Shown: positions 43,578 to 53,255 of the stretch, piece after piece | Layout: every line of letters starts with the position of its first letter | Numbering within the stretch: position 1 is the stretch's first letter | From: Gemmatimonadota bacterium | Lineage (GTDB): Bacteria > Gemmatimonadota > Gemmatimonadetes > Gemmatimonadales > GWC2-71-9 | Reading direction: 5' to 3' | DNA length: 64,000 bases | NCBI GenBank assembly: GCA_009692185.1 | Contig: SHZT01000006.1 | Span: forward strand, 1-64,000 | Translations under genes and position numbers: made by a program | Notes under the pieces: generated by a model | Database searches by the model: none | Seen by the model: the letters and a program-made list of their open reading frames with translations, nothing else | Told to the model about the DNA's origin: nothing

Positions 43578-44715
43578 GGGCAACAAAACTAACCTGGTCC
43601 TGGCCTCTGTCATGATGGCAACGCCGGCCGGCGCGCAAAGCCTGCCGGACGGCGTGTGGACCGGCATCACGCGGGTCCCGAATGGCCTGCCCGTGGGGGC
43701 CATCGTCACCGCGCGGACGACATCCGCCGGGAGAATCACCGCGATCACCACGGCGTCCTGCCCTGACGGGTGCCAGGTTGACGATCCCCGCCTCGTGAAA
43801 GACGTCCTCACGTTTTCCTGGACCGCGCCCGACGGCGCTGTTTTTGCGTGCCGCCTCCAGTCCCACCGGCCCGACCGGTACCGGGGCGGCTGCGCGGCTG
43901 GGAAGGACTCGATCGCCATGACCATGCATGGACCCGAGTTGGCCGACCAATGGGGACCGCTGGGAGTGGCCCGTGACCTCCTGAACGAGTCGGGCGTGCG
44001 CTGGGACCGGAGAGCGTGGAATAACATCCGGCTCTATGCCCCGCGCGGATCACGCGCCGCGAAGCGCTTCGATCAGTTCGAGCACGAAACACGGGAGGCG
44101 CTCGCTGATATCACGTTTGTCCTTCACCTTCCGGGGTGGGGGGCATACACCGAACCGCTGGACCTTTTTTTCGTGGATTCGCGGGAGGACATGCGGCGAT
44201 TCGTGGGCTCCTCGCTCACCGGGTTCGCCGACCCGATATCCCGCACCGCCGTGATGGTGGTGGACACACTCGGCCGGGCTCCGTTGCGGCGCGAGCTGGC
44301 GCACGTCGCATCATGGCGTTCGTGGCGGCAGCCGGGGCTCCAGACAGAGTGGATGCAGGAAGGATTCGCGGTCTACTTCGACTGGCGGCCCTGCGTCGAG
44401 GACAACTTGAACTCGGTGGCCGGCTACCTCGACGAGCAAGGCCTGTTCAGCACCACCGAGGCCCTGGTCCAGCGGACCCGTGACTTTGACAGCCCGCTTC
44501 CGTCCATCCAGAGCGGCAGCCTCGCCCGGTATCTCCTCGAGCGCTACGGCCTCTCCGGGTTCCAGGAACTGTGGCACCGCGGCATGGACCAGCTCACGTA
44601 CGTGACGGGCACCGACATTCCCCGACTGGAAGAACACTGGCGGGCGTGGATTCACGAGCGCGCGCGGCAACCCCGCATCGACTGGAAGCAGATGGGCGAG
44701 ACGGCCTGCCGGTAG
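43576..44715 (+). CDS. Secreted peptidase-like protein with degenerate zinc motif
   Basis: From the ATG at 43576 the product is 379 aa with a short signal (NLVLASVMMATPAGAQ). The C-terminal half follows the gluzincin (peptidase MA-like) pattern, with EWMQEGFAVYFDW supplying the third-ligand glutamate at E262. The HExxH helix reads R239-E-L-A-H243, so the first histidine ligand is replaced by arginine. Either it is a dead relative or zinc is bound differently. The N-terminal ~130 residues are a beta-rich domain of unknown type. Confidence 0.7.
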   Translation: MGNKTNLVLASVMMATPAGAQSLPDGVWTGITRVPNGLPVGAIVTARTTSAGRITAITTASCPDGCQVDDPRLVKDVLTFSWTAPDGAVFACRLQSHRPDRYRGGCAAGKDSIAMTMHGPELADQWGPLGVARDLLNESGVRWDRRAWNNIRLYAPRGSRAAKRFDQFEHETREALADITFVLHLPGWGAYTEPLDLFFVDSREDMRRFVGSSLTGFADPISRTAVMVVDTLGRAPLRRELAHVASWRSWRQPGLQTEWMQEGFAVYFDWRPCVEDNLNSVAGYLDEQGLFSTTEALVQRTRDFDSPLPSIQSGSLARYLLERYGLSGFQELWHRGMDQLTYVTGTDIPRLEEHWRAWIHERARQPRIDWKQMGETACR

Positions 44716-45146
44716 CGGAAGCCAAGGGCCCGCGCGCATTCCGCGCGTCCCCTCCCCCGCCTAAGGCGCTGGAGATCTACGGCCACCTCGTGGCCGCCGA
44801 GCACGTGTGGCTCAACCGGCTCCGTCAAACCAAGGCGCGGTACGCCGTGTGGCCCACGCTGGATGTCGCGGAGTGCGCCGAGGTGGGAAAAGAGAACGCC
44901 GCCGCGTTCAAGAAGTACGTGGACGATGCAGACGCGCCAACGCTGGCAACGGAGATTCCCTACGTCAATTCCGCGGGGCAGTCCTTCGTGTCGCGCGTGG
45001 ATGACATCCTCACTCACGTGGCGCTGCACGGCGCGTACCACCGAGGCCAGATCGCCACGCTCGTGCGCCAGGGCGCCGGCAAGCCCGTGTCCACGGACTA
45101 CATCGCCTTCGCGCGCGGCGTGCCAGCCGCAACGAAGACTCCGTAG
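44715..45146 (+). pseudogene. DinB-family protein, 5'-truncated
   Basis: The open frame reads PPPKALEIYGHLVAAEHVWLNRLRQ ... DDILTHVALHGAYHRGQIATLVRQ, a DinB-like four-helix metal protein with its later histidines (HVALHGAYHRGQ) intact. The first helix expected before PPPKAL is missing, and there is no ATG or GTG between the previous stop and the homology; the frame's only ATG (44571) is deep inside the upstream gene. A deletion that removed the promoter and first ~25 codons is the simplest reading. It might still be translated by read-in from upstream. Confidence 0.6.
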
Positions 45147-45148
45147 GC

Positions 45149-45979
45149 ATGCTGGCCGCAGTCGCCGTACAGTCGCCGCCGGAAATCTTCGCGCCGAGCG
45201 TCGTGTCCACCGCCCTCCCCGAGTTCGCCATCACGTTCACGCCCGATGGCCGGGAGGTGTACTTCAACCGCGCCTCGGCACGGCGCGACACGCTCACCAT
45301 CATGGTGTCCCGCGCGGTGAACGGCGGGTGGACGATGGCGACCGTCGCGCCGTTCTCCGGCCGCTACCGCGACGTCGATCCGTTCGTCACCCCGGACGGT
45401 AACCGCCTGTTCTTCAGCTCGACCCGGCCACGCGCCGGAGACCGCGTCAACTCGCTCAATACGTGGTATGTCGAACGGCGCGGGAACGGATGGAGCGAGC
45501 CGATAGACCCGGGCGCGCCACTCAACACCGACTCGACGGAGGTCTTCGTATCAGTGGCGCGCGATGGGTCTGTCGCATTCCAGTCGAACCGCGGAGGCGC
45601 GATGCGCATATGGCTCGCACGTGCCACGGCGACCGGCTGGGCCGAGCCGCGGGTGGTTTTGTTCGGCGGGTTTGCGGCGGGCGGAAACCCCCTCATGGGC
45701 CCGGACGGGCAATTCATGGTCCTGGTCCGTGACGGGCCGGCCGATCGCTCGGACCTGTTCGTCAGCTGCGCGGCGGGCGAAGTATGGTCGGAACCGGTGG
45801 TGTTGCCGGGCGTCAATTCACGGTACGCGGAGTTCGCCCCGGCGCTGGACCCGACCGGCCACACTCTGTATTTCACGTCCGAGCGGCCGGGGATCCTGCC
45901 CGCCCAGCCGGATTCAATCAGGCCGCCGGGTGACATTTACCGGGTGCCGCTCCCTCAACTGCCCCAAGGCTGCAACTGA
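45149..45979 (+). CDS. PD40/TolB-like beta-propeller protein
   Basis: 276 aa with repeated propeller blades of the PD40 type: EFAITFTPDGREVYFNR, VDPFVTPDGNRLFFSSTRP, EVFVSVARDGSVAFQSNR, ANPLMGPDGQ-like and FAPALDPTGHTLYFTSERPG. The start MLAAVAVQS looks like the end of a signal peptide whose beginning is lost, so the real start or an export signal may be missing. Its function is likely a periplasmic or surface scaffold. Confidence 0.75.
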   Translation: MLAAVAVQSPPEIFAPSVVSTALPEFAITFTPDGREVYFNRASARRDTLTIMVSRAVNGGWTMATVAPFSGRYRDVDPFVTPDGNRLFFSSTRPRAGDRVNSLNTWYVERRGNGWSEPIDPGAPLNTDSTEVFVSVARDGSVAFQSNRGGAMRIWLARATATGWAEPRVVLFGGFAAGGNPLMGPDGQFMVLVRDGPADRSDLFVSCAAGEVWSEPVVLPGVNSRYAEFAPALDPTGHTLYFTSERPGILPAQPDSIRPPGDIYRVPLPQLPQGCN

Positions 45980-45980
45980 A

Positions 45981-46355
45981 ATGACCGTCAACGAAACCTT
46001 CCGCACATTCGTCCTCGAGCAGCTGGGCCGGGTGGCGCACCAGATTCGTTCCCGCGCGATGTTCGGCGGTGTCGGCATCTATTCCGAGGAACTCTTCTTC
46101 GCCCTGATGGACGACGACTCGCTCTACTTCAAGGTGGACGACTCCACCCGCCCGGATTTCGAAGCGCGCGGCCTCAAGCCGTTCCAGCCCTTCGGTGAAG
46201 GCGGAGAAGTGATGCAGTACTACCAGGTCGCCCCGGAGACACTCGAAGACCTCGAAGAACTTCGCACCTGGGTGGACAAGGCAGTCGCGGTCGCCCGGAC
46301 GAAACGGGCGCGACGCCCCAAGAGCGCCGCGCCTCCCCGGAAGCGACGGAAGTAG
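45981..46355 (+). CDS. TfoX N-terminal domain protein
   Basis: The ATG at 45981 gives 124 aa; the track's longer frame is read from inside the previous gene. It has SRAMFGGVGIYSEELFFALMDDDSLYFKVDD and YYQVAPETLEDLEELRTWVDKAV, the stand-alone TfoX N-domain. In gamma-proteobacteria TfoX/Sxy turns on competence genes; the free-standing domain elsewhere has no settled role. The C-terminal tail RRPKSAAPPRKRRK is strongly basic and nearly repeats the end of the ligase at 50888. Confidence 0.88.
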   Translation: MTVNETFRTFVLEQLGRVAHQIRSRAMFGGVGIYSEELFFALMDDDSLYFKVDDSTRPDFEARGLKPFQPFGEGGEVMQYYQVAPETLEDLEELRTWVDKAVAVARTKRARRPKSAAPPRKRRK

Positions 46356-46360
46356 TTGCG
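46309..46360 (+). repeat. Repeat pair, copy A: basic C-terminal tail plus stop region
   Basis: GCGACGCCCCAAG..CGCCGCGC...AAGCGACGGAAGTAGTTGCG closely matches 50842-50893, with about 10 mismatches in 50. The similarity runs through the stop codon into non-coding DNA, and a CACCTTA follows at similar distance in both copies. Confidence 0.6.
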
Positions 46361-46439
46361 GGCTTGAGGCCCGGCCCGCACCTTAGCCCCGTTGCGCTGA
46401 ACCGACTCCGATCTCCTGGCAACTCCGAGGAGCCGCCCC

Positions 46440-47651
46440 GTGAAACTCGCCACCGCAGTTTTCGCCGCTGCCGTCGTCGTTCCGGCAACCGCCGAGGCTC
46501 AGGCGCCGGCCAACCGGCCCCGGGCCCGCGACGTGGGCGTCGTCGTCGGTCTGTTCCCGGCCGGCCCGCACAATGCCATTACCGACGTGCCGGGCGTGAA
46601 GGTCGGCCAGGTCACCGTGATCTCGGGCGACAGCATCCGGTCCGGCGTCACCGCCATAATCCCGCATGACGGCGACCTCTACGCTCAGCCGGTGCCCGCC
46701 TGGATCTTCGTGGGTAACGGCTACGGAAAGCTCCTGGGAGAAACGCAGGTTCGCGAGTTCGGCGAAATCGAAACGCCCGTGCTCCTGACCTGTACGCTCT
46801 GCGTGTGGACGGTGGGCAAGGCGCTGGTGGACTACATGCTCTCGCAGGAACCGAAAGGCAGCGCGCCGCACACCATCAACCCGATCGTTGGTGAAACGAA
46901 CGACAGCCGGGTCAACGACATGTGGAAGGACCCCGTGAAGTTCGAGCACGTCCGGGCGGCGCTCCAGGGCGCAGCGGGGGGACCGGTCGCCGAGGGAAGC
47001 GTCGGTGCCGGCACCGGCACCAGCGCGTTCGGCTTCAAAGGGGGAATCGGGACCAGCTCCCGCAAACTGCCCGCGTCGCTTGGTGGATACACCGTCGGCG
47101 TGCTCGTCCAAACCAATTTCGGCGGCGACCTGACGATCAACGGGGCCCCGGTCGGCCGCGAGCTGGGGAACTTCCCGTTCCAGGCGCAGCTCCGACTCTC
47201 CAGCCGTGCCGACCTGGACGAGCGGCTCCGCGACGACGGCTCATGCATGGTGGTGGTCGCTACCGACGCGCCCCTGTCGGCCCGCTCCCTCGAGCGCATC
47301 GGCCTCCGGGCGATGATGGGGCTTTCCCGCACCGGCTCATACGCCGCCAACAGCTCCGGCGACTACGTGATCGCCTTTTCCACCGCGCCGTCCGTTCGCC
47401 GTGTGCGGACCGCGACCACCGCGCAACATATTGACGACCTGCCCAACACCTCGGGGTCGGCGCTGTTCGAAGCAACCATCGAGGCTACTCAGGAGGCGGT
47501 CTACAACTCCCTGTTCAAAGCCACCACCATGACCGGGCGGGGACGGACGATCGAGGCACTGCCTATCGACAAGACGGTGGAGATCCTCAAGAAGTACAAC
47601 GCGCTTAACTGGGATCGCACCCTGCCAACCGGAGGCCCGGCCCCAAGGTGA
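46440..47651 (+). CDS. P1/DmpA-family secreted aminopeptidase-type hydrolase
   Basis: 403 aa from GTG with a GAGGAG ribosome site and signal KLATAVFAAAVVVPATAEAQ. Segments NAITDVPGVKVGQVTV, NPIVGETNDSRVN, AEGSVGAGTGTSAFGFKGGIG, VGVLVQTNFGG and DDGSCMVVVATDAPLSARSLERI mark an N-terminal nucleophile enzyme of the DmpA type, which self-cleaves before the serine in the last motif to give two chains. Family members release D- or beta-amino acids from peptides. The sequence suggests periplasmic action. Confidence 0.9.
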   Translation: MKLATAVFAAAVVVPATAEAQAPANRPRARDVGVVVGLFPAGPHNAITDVPGVKVGQVTVISGDSIRSGVTAIIPHDGDLYAQPVPAWIFVGNGYGKLLGETQVREFGEIETPVLLTCTLCVWTVGKALVDYMLSQEPKGSAPHTINPIVGETNDSRVNDMWKDPVKFEHVRAALQGAAGGPVAEGSVGAGTGTSAFGFKGGIGTSSRKLPASLGGYTVGVLVQTNFGGDLTINGAPVGRELGNFPFQAQLRLSSRADLDERLRDDGSCMVVVATDAPLSARSLERIGLRAMMGLSRTGSYAANSSGDYVIAFSTAPSVRRVRTATTAQHIDDLPNTSGSALFEATIEATQEAVYNSLFKATTMTGRGRTIEALPIDKTVEILKKYNALNWDRTLPTGGPAPR

Positions 47652-48856
47652 CCAGGCGCAGCCGCCTCGCGGCCGCAGTCGACACGTTCCGGCCGTCACT
47701 CACGCTCGAGTTGAAGCGTCTCGCCGCCGAGCGGGCAGCGCGGGGGCTTCCAGTGTGGGACTTCGGGCTGGGAGAGACGAAGGGCGACCTGGCCCCGTTC
47801 ATCAGGGACGCCGGGTCTCGGGCCTTCCTCAACGGGGCGACGCAGTATGGCGACCCCGCGGGACTCGCCGACCTGCGAAAGGCGGTCCTGCGCTGGCTCG
47901 ACCTCGGCCGCGATTACACCGCGGACGACGTCGTGATCACCACTGGTGCAAAGCAGGGGCTCTTCAGCATTTTCCTCGCACTCTGTGACGCCGGGGACAC
48001 GGTTCTGTTCGATTCGGCGCCCTGGGTGAGCTATGAACCGATGGCTATCGCCGCCCACGTGACGCCGGTGGTCGTGCAGCCGGCCGCGGGAGCGGCCAAC
48101 CACCTCAAGATTGACGCCGACGATCTACGGCGTGAGTTGCGGGCCTACCCGGCGGCGCGACTGTTCCTTATCAACAGCCCCGTGAACCCCACGGGCCAGG
48201 TCTATTCGGCCGGGGAGCTGGAAGCGCTGCTCCAGGTGTGTGTCGAGCACCGCGTGTACTTCGTGCTCGATCGGTTGTACTGGCGGCTGGTGTTCGACGG
48301 CGACGTATTCCCCGAGCCTAGGGTCGACGCGGAGACCAAGCCGTGGCTGATCCAGGTGGACGGATTGTCGAAGAACTTCCGGAGGACCGGAGGTATCCGG
48401 ATCGGTTGGACGGTGGCGCCCGGCGACGTAGCCCGCGCGATGGTCAACCTGCAGAGCCACTACAACTCGGGACCGGCGATCCCGACCCAGCACGCCGCGC
48501 TCGCGGGCATTTCGGCGACGTATGACGTGGAGCTCCGCGACGACCTCGAGCGCAAACGCAACCTGCTGCACGAAGCCACCTGCCGAATCCCGCGTCTCAC
48601 CGTATGGCCCACGCCCGGCGCGTTCTACTCCTTCTGGGACGTCCGTTCCTGTTTCGGCACCACGACACCCGACGGAGGAGCCATCCGCTCGTCTGTGGAC
48701 CTGGCCACCTACCTGCTGGAATCATCGGGCGTCGTCACGGCGCCGGGAAGCGCCTTCCGCCAGGAAGGGTACCTGCGCATTTCGTTCGCGACGCCTGACG
48801 ACCACATTCTGAACGGCTGCCGGGCGGTGGGAGAAGCACTGGCCACCCTTCGTTGA
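47648..48856 (+). CDS. Class I/II PLP-dependent aminotransferase
   Basis: 402 aa from GTG overlapping the peptidase stop. It has [66 protein letters not shown] and the Schiff-base lysine in [18 protein letters not shown]. It belongs to the aspartate-aminotransferase fold group. The direct coupling with a peptidase and an acyl-CoA ligase suggests amino-acid breakdown, but the substrate is unknown. Confidence 0.9.
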   Translation: MTRRSRLAAAVDTFRPSLTLELKRLAAERAARGLPVWDFGLGETKGDLAPFIRDAGSRAFLNGATQYGDPAGLADLRKAVLRWLDLGRDYTADDVVITTGAKQGLFSIFLALCDAGDTVLFDSAPWVSYEPMAIAAHVTPVVVQPAAGAANHLKIDADDLRRELRAYPAARLFLINSPVNPTGQVYSAGELEALLQVCVEHRVYFVLDRLYWRLVFDGDVFPEPRVDAETKPWLIQVDGLSKNFRRTGGIRIGWTVAPGDVARAMVNLQSHYNSGPAIPTQHAALAGISATYDVELRDDLERKRNLLHEATCRIPRLTVWPTPGAFYSFWDVRSCFGTTTPDGGAIRSSVDLATYLLESSGVVTAPGSAFRQEGYLRISFATPDDHILNGCRAVGEALATLR

Positions 48857-49608
48857 GCTCCGCGCCGGCGCCCGATGACGTGGCCTGGCGCCCCGACGAA
48901 ACAACGCGGGCGCGGGCGCAGCTCACCCAGTTCATCGGATTCTGCCGCGTCGGCTCGTTCGACGAGCTGCATCGGCGCTCGGTCGAAGACGTGGCCTGGT
49001 TCACCGACCGCGTATTGCGTTTCCTCGAGATTTCCTTCGACCCCCCGTACACCCTGGTCATCGATGTGTCCCGCGGCATCGCCTGGGCGCGGTGGTGCAT
49101 CGGCGGCGGGCTCAACATCACCAATTGCCTCGACCGGCACGCCAAGACCCGCGGCGAGCAGCCGGCCATTGTGTGGGAGGGCGAAGAGGGGACGACCCGC
49201 CGGCTGGGCTATGCCGAGCTGGCGGCCGAGGTCGGACGGTGCGCGGCAGGGCTGCGGGCGCTGGACCTCACGCGCGGTGACGCCGTGGGTATCCACCTGC
49301 CGATGATGCCGGAGACCGTGGTGGCACTGCTGGCCATTGGTCGGATCGGCGGGATCGCCGTACCGCTTTTCAGCGGGTACGGGCCGCAGGCGATCGAAAC
49401 CCGGCTGACCGACGTTCAGGCCAAGGCGCTCATCACCTGCGACGGATTCCCACGTCGCGGAAAAAGTGTTGCCGCCCTCGACGCCGCTACCGCCGCGGTC
49501 GAAAGATGTCCCAGCATCAGGCACCTCATCGTTGTCCCCCGCGCAAACGTTCCCCTCTCCCGCAGGCGCCGCCCTGAGCGACAGCGAAGGGGAGGGGGCC
49601 AGGGGTGA
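48853..49608 (+). CDS. Acyl/acetate-CoA ligase, N-terminal part of a split gene
   Basis: TTG start overlapping the aminotransferase stop; 251 aa. It matches the N-terminal portion of acetyl-CoA-synthetase-like enzymes: [28 protein letters not shown], the tyrosine in [12 protein letters not shown], and [34 protein letters not shown]. After HLIVVPRA the frame runs into a palindromic repeat and ends [15 protein letters not shown]. The adenylation core lies in the next gene in another frame. Confidence 0.85.
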   Translation: MSSAPAPDDVAWRPDETTRARAQLTQFIGFCRVGSFDELHRRSVEDVAWFTDRVLRFLEISFDPPYTLVIDVSRGIAWARWCIGGGLNITNCLDRHAKTRGEQPAIVWEGEEGTTRRLGYAELAAEVGRCAAGLRALDLTRGDAVGIHLPMMPETVVALLAIGRIGGIAVPLFSGYGPQAIETRLTDVQAKALITCDGFPRRGKSVAALDAATAAVERCPSIRHLIVVPRANVPLSRRRRPERQRRGGGQG

Positions 49609-49610
49609 GG
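49550..49610. repeat. Dispersed palindromic repeat, copy 2, inside the ligase gene
   Basis: TTCCCCTCTCCCGCAGGCG ... GAAGGGGAGGGGGCCAGGGGTGAGG is in inverted orientation relative to copy 1 at 21652 and shares CCTCACCCCTG(G/T)CCCCTC with it. Its insertion accounts for the frame change in the CoA ligase. Confidence 0.75.
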
Positions 49611-50888
49611 CCGTGGGATGACCTGATGGCATCGGGAAAGGGCCGGGACGAGGTGGAAGCCACCGATGCCGAGGATCCGCTCCTGGTCCTTTACACGTCC
49701 GGGACCACCGGAAAGCCCAAAGGCGTTCTGCACACCCATTGCGGCTTTCCAGTCAAGGCGGCGCAGGACATGGCGCTCGGCACCGATGTCGGCGCGGACG
49801 ATCGGATTCTCTGGGTCACCGATATCGGCTGGATGATGGGCCCCTGGCTCATTTATGGCGCGTTGGTCCTCGGTGCCACCATGGTGCTGTACGACGGCGC
49901 GCCTGACTATCCCGAGTCCGGACGCCTGTGGGCCGTAGCCGCCCGGCACCGGGTCTCGGTGCTGGGCATCTCGCCCACGCTGGTCCGGGCCCTCATGGCC
50001 GCGGACGCCGCGCCCACGTCGCTTGATGACCTCTCCGCGCTCCGCGTTCTCGCCTCGACCGGCGAGCCGTGGAATCCCGATCCCTGGTGGTGGTTGTTTG
50101 ATCGCGTCGGCCGACGCCGGCTGCCAATCATCAACTACTCGGGCGGGACCGAGGTGTCCGGCGGGATCCTGATGGGGAACCCACTCCTCCCCATCAAGCC
50201 GTGCGGGTTCGCCGCTCCCTGCCCCGGCATCGCCGCCGACGTGCTCGACGAGGCCGGGCACCCGGTGCGCGGAGCGGTGGGTGAACTGGTGATCCGGCAG
50301 CCGTGGATCGGAATGGCGCGCGGGTTCTGGAACGCGCCCGAGCGATACCTCGAGACCTACTGGGCCCGGTGGCCTGGTATCTGGGTGCACGGCGATTGGG
50401 CCCGCATCGACAACGGTGGACACTGGTACATCGTCGGGCGCAGCGACGACACGCTCAAGGTGGCGGGGAAACGCATCGGACCCGCGGAGGTGGAATCCGT
50501 GCTCGTCGCGCACCCGGCCATCGCCGAGGCGGCCGTCGTCGGAGTCCCGGACGATGTACACGGGGGCGCGATGATCGCGTTTTGCGTCACGCGGCGCGAC
50601 GCCACCCCCGGATCAGGCCTCGCCACCGAGCTGGCCGAGCGGGTCGCGCGGGAGCTGGGGAAACCGTTCAAGCCGCAACGGGTCCTGTTTGTGCCGGCGC
50701 TTCCCAAGACCCGCAACGCGAAGGTGATGCGCCGACTCATCCGGGCGGCATACCTGGACGAAGACCTCGGGGACACCTCGGCACTGGAGAACCCGCCCGC
50801 GCTCGACGCCTTCCGCAACGCCGGTGCCGTCAGACTTCCGCCGCGACGCCCCAAGGCCGCCGCGCATCCCAAAAAGCGGCGCACGTAG
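49605..50888 (+). CDS. Acyl/acetate-CoA ligase, adenylation core and C-terminal part of a split gene
   Basis: 427 aa from a GTG overlapping the TGA of the first part (GTGA). It resumes the ligase at WDDLMASG and carries the P-loop [32 protein letters not shown], the hinge [22 protein letters not shown] and the catalytic lysine region [11 protein letters not shown]. Together the two frames equal one full enzyme. The GTGA overlap could allow coupled translation into a two-chain ligase, but decay is equally possible. The tail [14 protein letters not shown] mirrors that of the TfoX protein. Confidence 0.88.
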   Translation: MRPWDDLMASGKGRDEVEATDAEDPLLVLYTSGTTGKPKGVLHTHCGFPVKAAQDMALGTDVGADDRILWVTDIGWMMGPWLIYGALVLGATMVLYDGAPDYPESGRLWAVAARHRVSVLGISPTLVRALMAADAAPTSLDDLSALRVLASTGEPWNPDPWWWLFDRVGRRRLPIINYSGGTEVSGGILMGNPLLPIKPCGFAAPCPGIAADVLDEAGHPVRGAVGELVIRQPWIGMARGFWNAPERYLETYWARWPGIWVHGDWARIDNGGHWYIVGRSDDTLKVAGKRIGPAEVESVLVAHPAIAEAAVVGVPDDVHGGAMIAFCVTRRDATPGSGLATELAERVARELGKPFKPQRVLFVPALPKTRNAKVMRRLIRAAYLDEDLGDTSALENPPALDAFRNAGAVRLPPRRPKAAAHPKKRRT

Positions 50889-50893
50889 TTGCG
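50842..50893 (+). repeat. Repeat pair, copy B: basic C-terminal tail plus stop region
   Basis: Matches 46309-46360 through the stop codon and GTAGTTGCG; CACCTTAT follows about 19 nt later. It ends just upstream of the peptidase leader. Confidence 0.6.
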
Positions 50894-50964
50894 CCAAGCC
50901 GCCCGCGAGCGGCACCTTATCTCCCCAATCCGATTCACCCCGGTCGTTTCAACGGAGAACATTC

Positions 50965-53229
50965 ATGCCCCTGTCACGATTCCTCCCGGTCGCCGCACTC
51001 CTCGTCACATCCATGCTTTCGGCCCAGGTGCCGCAGCAGACCACGGACATGGTCAAGCGGATCTTCGCGTCGCGCGACTTCGCGCCTCAACGATTCGGGC
51101 CGGCGCGCTGGCTGGAAGAGGGGACGGCCTACACCACGGTCGAGAAGTCGGAGGCGAATCCTGACGCCTCAGACATTGTGCGGTACGCGACCGCGAGCGG
51201 CGAGCGCAGCATCTACATCTCGGCGCGCCAGCTGGTGGCCGCGGGAGCGACCGACCCACTCGAGATCGAGGACTATTCCTGGTCCGCCGACGGGAAACAG
51301 GCGCTGATCTTCACCAACTCGGAACGCGTCTGGCGCCAGAACACCCGCGGCGATTTCTGGGTCCTGGACCGCGTGAGCGGCCGCCTGTCGAAACTGGGCG
51401 GCGACGCCCCGGCCTCCACCCTTATGTATGCCAAGTTTTCCCCCCAGGGAGACCGCGTGGCCTACGTGCGCCAGGGCGACATCTACGTCGAGCGGGTGGC
51501 CGACGGCGCGATCACGCGGATCACCTCCGGCGCGGACTCACTCCACGTACACGGCATGAGTGACTGGGTATACGAGGAAGAGTTCGACCTGCGGGACGGC
51601 TTCCGCTGGTCGCCCGACGGAACGCGGATCGCATACACGGACTTCGACATGACCGGCGTCGGGACATTCGTCCTGATCAACAACACAGATTCCCTCTACC
51701 CGCAGGTCATCCCGATCCAGTACCCCAAGGCCGGCACCACCAACTCCGCTGTGCGCATCGGTGTCGTGAGCGCGTCGGGCGGGCCCACCGTGTGGATCCA
51801 GACACCCGGGGACGCACGCGACAACTACATCCCGCGCATCGAGTGGGCCGGGCCGCAGGAATTGGTCATCCAGCGCATCAATCGACGACAGGACACGAAC
51901 CTCGTTCTCCTGGCCGACGCCGCGACCGGCTCGGTGCGCACGGTGATGACCGAGAAGGACAGCGCCTGGGTGGACGTCGTGGACGACCTCCGGTGGCTCG
52001 AGGGCGGCAAGCGCTTCCTCTGGGTGAGCGAGCGCGACGGATGGCGGCACGCGTACCTCGTGAACCGCGTGGATGGGAAGATCACGCTCGCGACACCCGG
52101 CGCGTTCGACGTGAGCGGCATCGCCGGCGTAGACGAGAAGAGCGGCTGGCTCTACTACATCGCCTCGCCGGACAACGCGACCCAGCGCTACCTGTGGCGC
52201 GTCAAGCTCAGTGGCACACCCAAGCCGGAACGTCTCACCCCGACGCCGCAGGCCGGTCTCCACACCTATCGCCTCTCACCCGACAACAAGTGGGCATTCC
52301 ACACGTGGTCGGCGTTCGACACGCCGCCCACGATCGAACTCGTGAGCCTGCCTGACCACAAAAGCACGCGCGTCCTGGCGGACAACGCCGTGCTGCGGGC
52401 GGCTGTCGCGCCCGTCATCAAGCGGCCGGTCGAGTTCTTCAAGGTCCCCACTGCCGACGGCACGTTGATGGACGGCTGGATGATCAAACCGGCCGATTTC
52501 GATTCAACCAAGGCGTACCCCATCCTGATGTACGTCTACGGCGAAGTGGCCGGCCAGACCGTGCTCGACAGCTGGTCGAGCGGAGCCGGGCTCTGGTACC
52601 GAACGCTCGCCGATCAGGGATACATCGTCGCGAGCGTGGACAACCGCGGGACCCCCGCGCCCAAGGGCCGGCACTGGCGGAAACAGGTCTACGGCGCGAT
52701 CGGCATCCTCTCCTCGAGCGACCAGGCAGATGCCGTGCGCGCCCTGACGCGGACCCGCGCCTATATCGATCCCGGCCGCGTGGCGATCTGGGGCTGGAGC
52801 GGTGGCGGCTCGAGCACACTCCAAGCCCTGTTCCGCTACCCGGACCTGTACCAGGTGGGGATGTCCGTCGCGCCGGTGCCCGACGAGCGGCTCTACGACA
52901 CGATCTACCAGGAGCGCTACAGCGGGCTCCTGCCCCAGAACGCCGACGCGTACGAGAAGGCCTCGGCCATCACGTACGCCGAAGGGCTCAAGGGACGCCT
53001 CCTGCTGGTGCACGGCTCGGGAGACGACAACGTCCACTACCAGGGATCCGAGAAACTCGTCAACCGGCTGATCGAGTTGGGGAAGAGCTTCGACTTCATG
53101 ACGTACCCGAACCGGAGCCATTGCATTTGCGAGGGAACCGGCACGACGCTGCACGTCTATAGCCTGCTGACCCGCTACCTCAACGAGCATCTGCCGGCCG
53201 GGCCGGTGGATCGGAGACCGATTCCGTAG
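50965..53229 (+). CDS. Dipeptidyl-peptidase IV-type S9 serine peptidase, secreted
   Basis: The ATG at 50965, after CGGAGAAC, gives 754 aa with signal LSRFLPVAALLVTSMLSAQ. The N-terminal eight-bladed propeller contains the double-glutamate motif DWVYEEEFDLRDGFRWSPDG, which binds the substrate N-terminus. The C-terminal alpha/beta hydrolase has the nucleophile WGWSGGGSS, the acid HGSGDDNVHYQG and the histidine NRSHCI. It removes dipeptides (X-Pro or X-Ala) from peptides in the periplasm, consistent with protein scavenging. Confidence 0.93.
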   Translation: MPLSRFLPVAALLVTSMLSAQVPQQTTDMVKRIFASRDFAPQRFGPARWLEEGTAYTTVEKSEANPDASDIVRYATASGERSIYISARQLVAAGATDPLEIEDYSWSADGKQALIFTNSERVWRQNTRGDFWVLDRVSGRLSKLGGDAPASTLMYAKFSPQGDRVAYVRQGDIYVERVADGAITRITSGADSLHVHGMSDWVYEEEFDLRDGFRWSPDGTRIAYTDFDMTGVGTFVLINNTDSLYPQVIPIQYPKAGTTNSAVRIGVVSASGGPTVWIQTPGDARDNYIPRIEWAGPQELVIQRINRRQDTNLVLLADAATGSVRTVMTEKDSAWVDVVDDLRWLEGGKRFLWVSERDGWRHAYLVNRVDGKITLATPGAFDVSGIAGVDEKSGWLYYIASPDNATQRYLWRVKLSGTPKPERLTPTPQAGLHTYRLSPDNKWAFHTWSAFDTPPTIELVSLPDHKSTRVLADNAVLRAAVAPVIKRPVEFFKVPTADGTLMDGWMIKPADFDSTKAYPILMYVYGEVAGQTVLDSWSSGAGLWYRTLADQGYIVASVDNRGTPAPKGRHWRKQVYGAIGILSSSDQADAVRALTRTRAYIDPGRVAIWGWSGGGSSTLQALFRYPDLYQVGMSVAPVPDERLYDTIYQERYSGLLPQNADAYEKASAITYAEGLKGRLLLVHGSGDDNVHYQGSEKLVNRLIELGKSFDFMTYPNRSHCICEGTGTTLHVYSLLTRYLNEHLPAGPVDRRPIP

Positions 53230-53255
53230 TGCGTTGGGCCGGCGTGACCATACGG

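Noticed and set aside
42582-43592. 336-codon plus-strand frame
   Set aside because: Antisense to the FNR flavoprotein, whose FAD and NADPH motifs are unmistakable.
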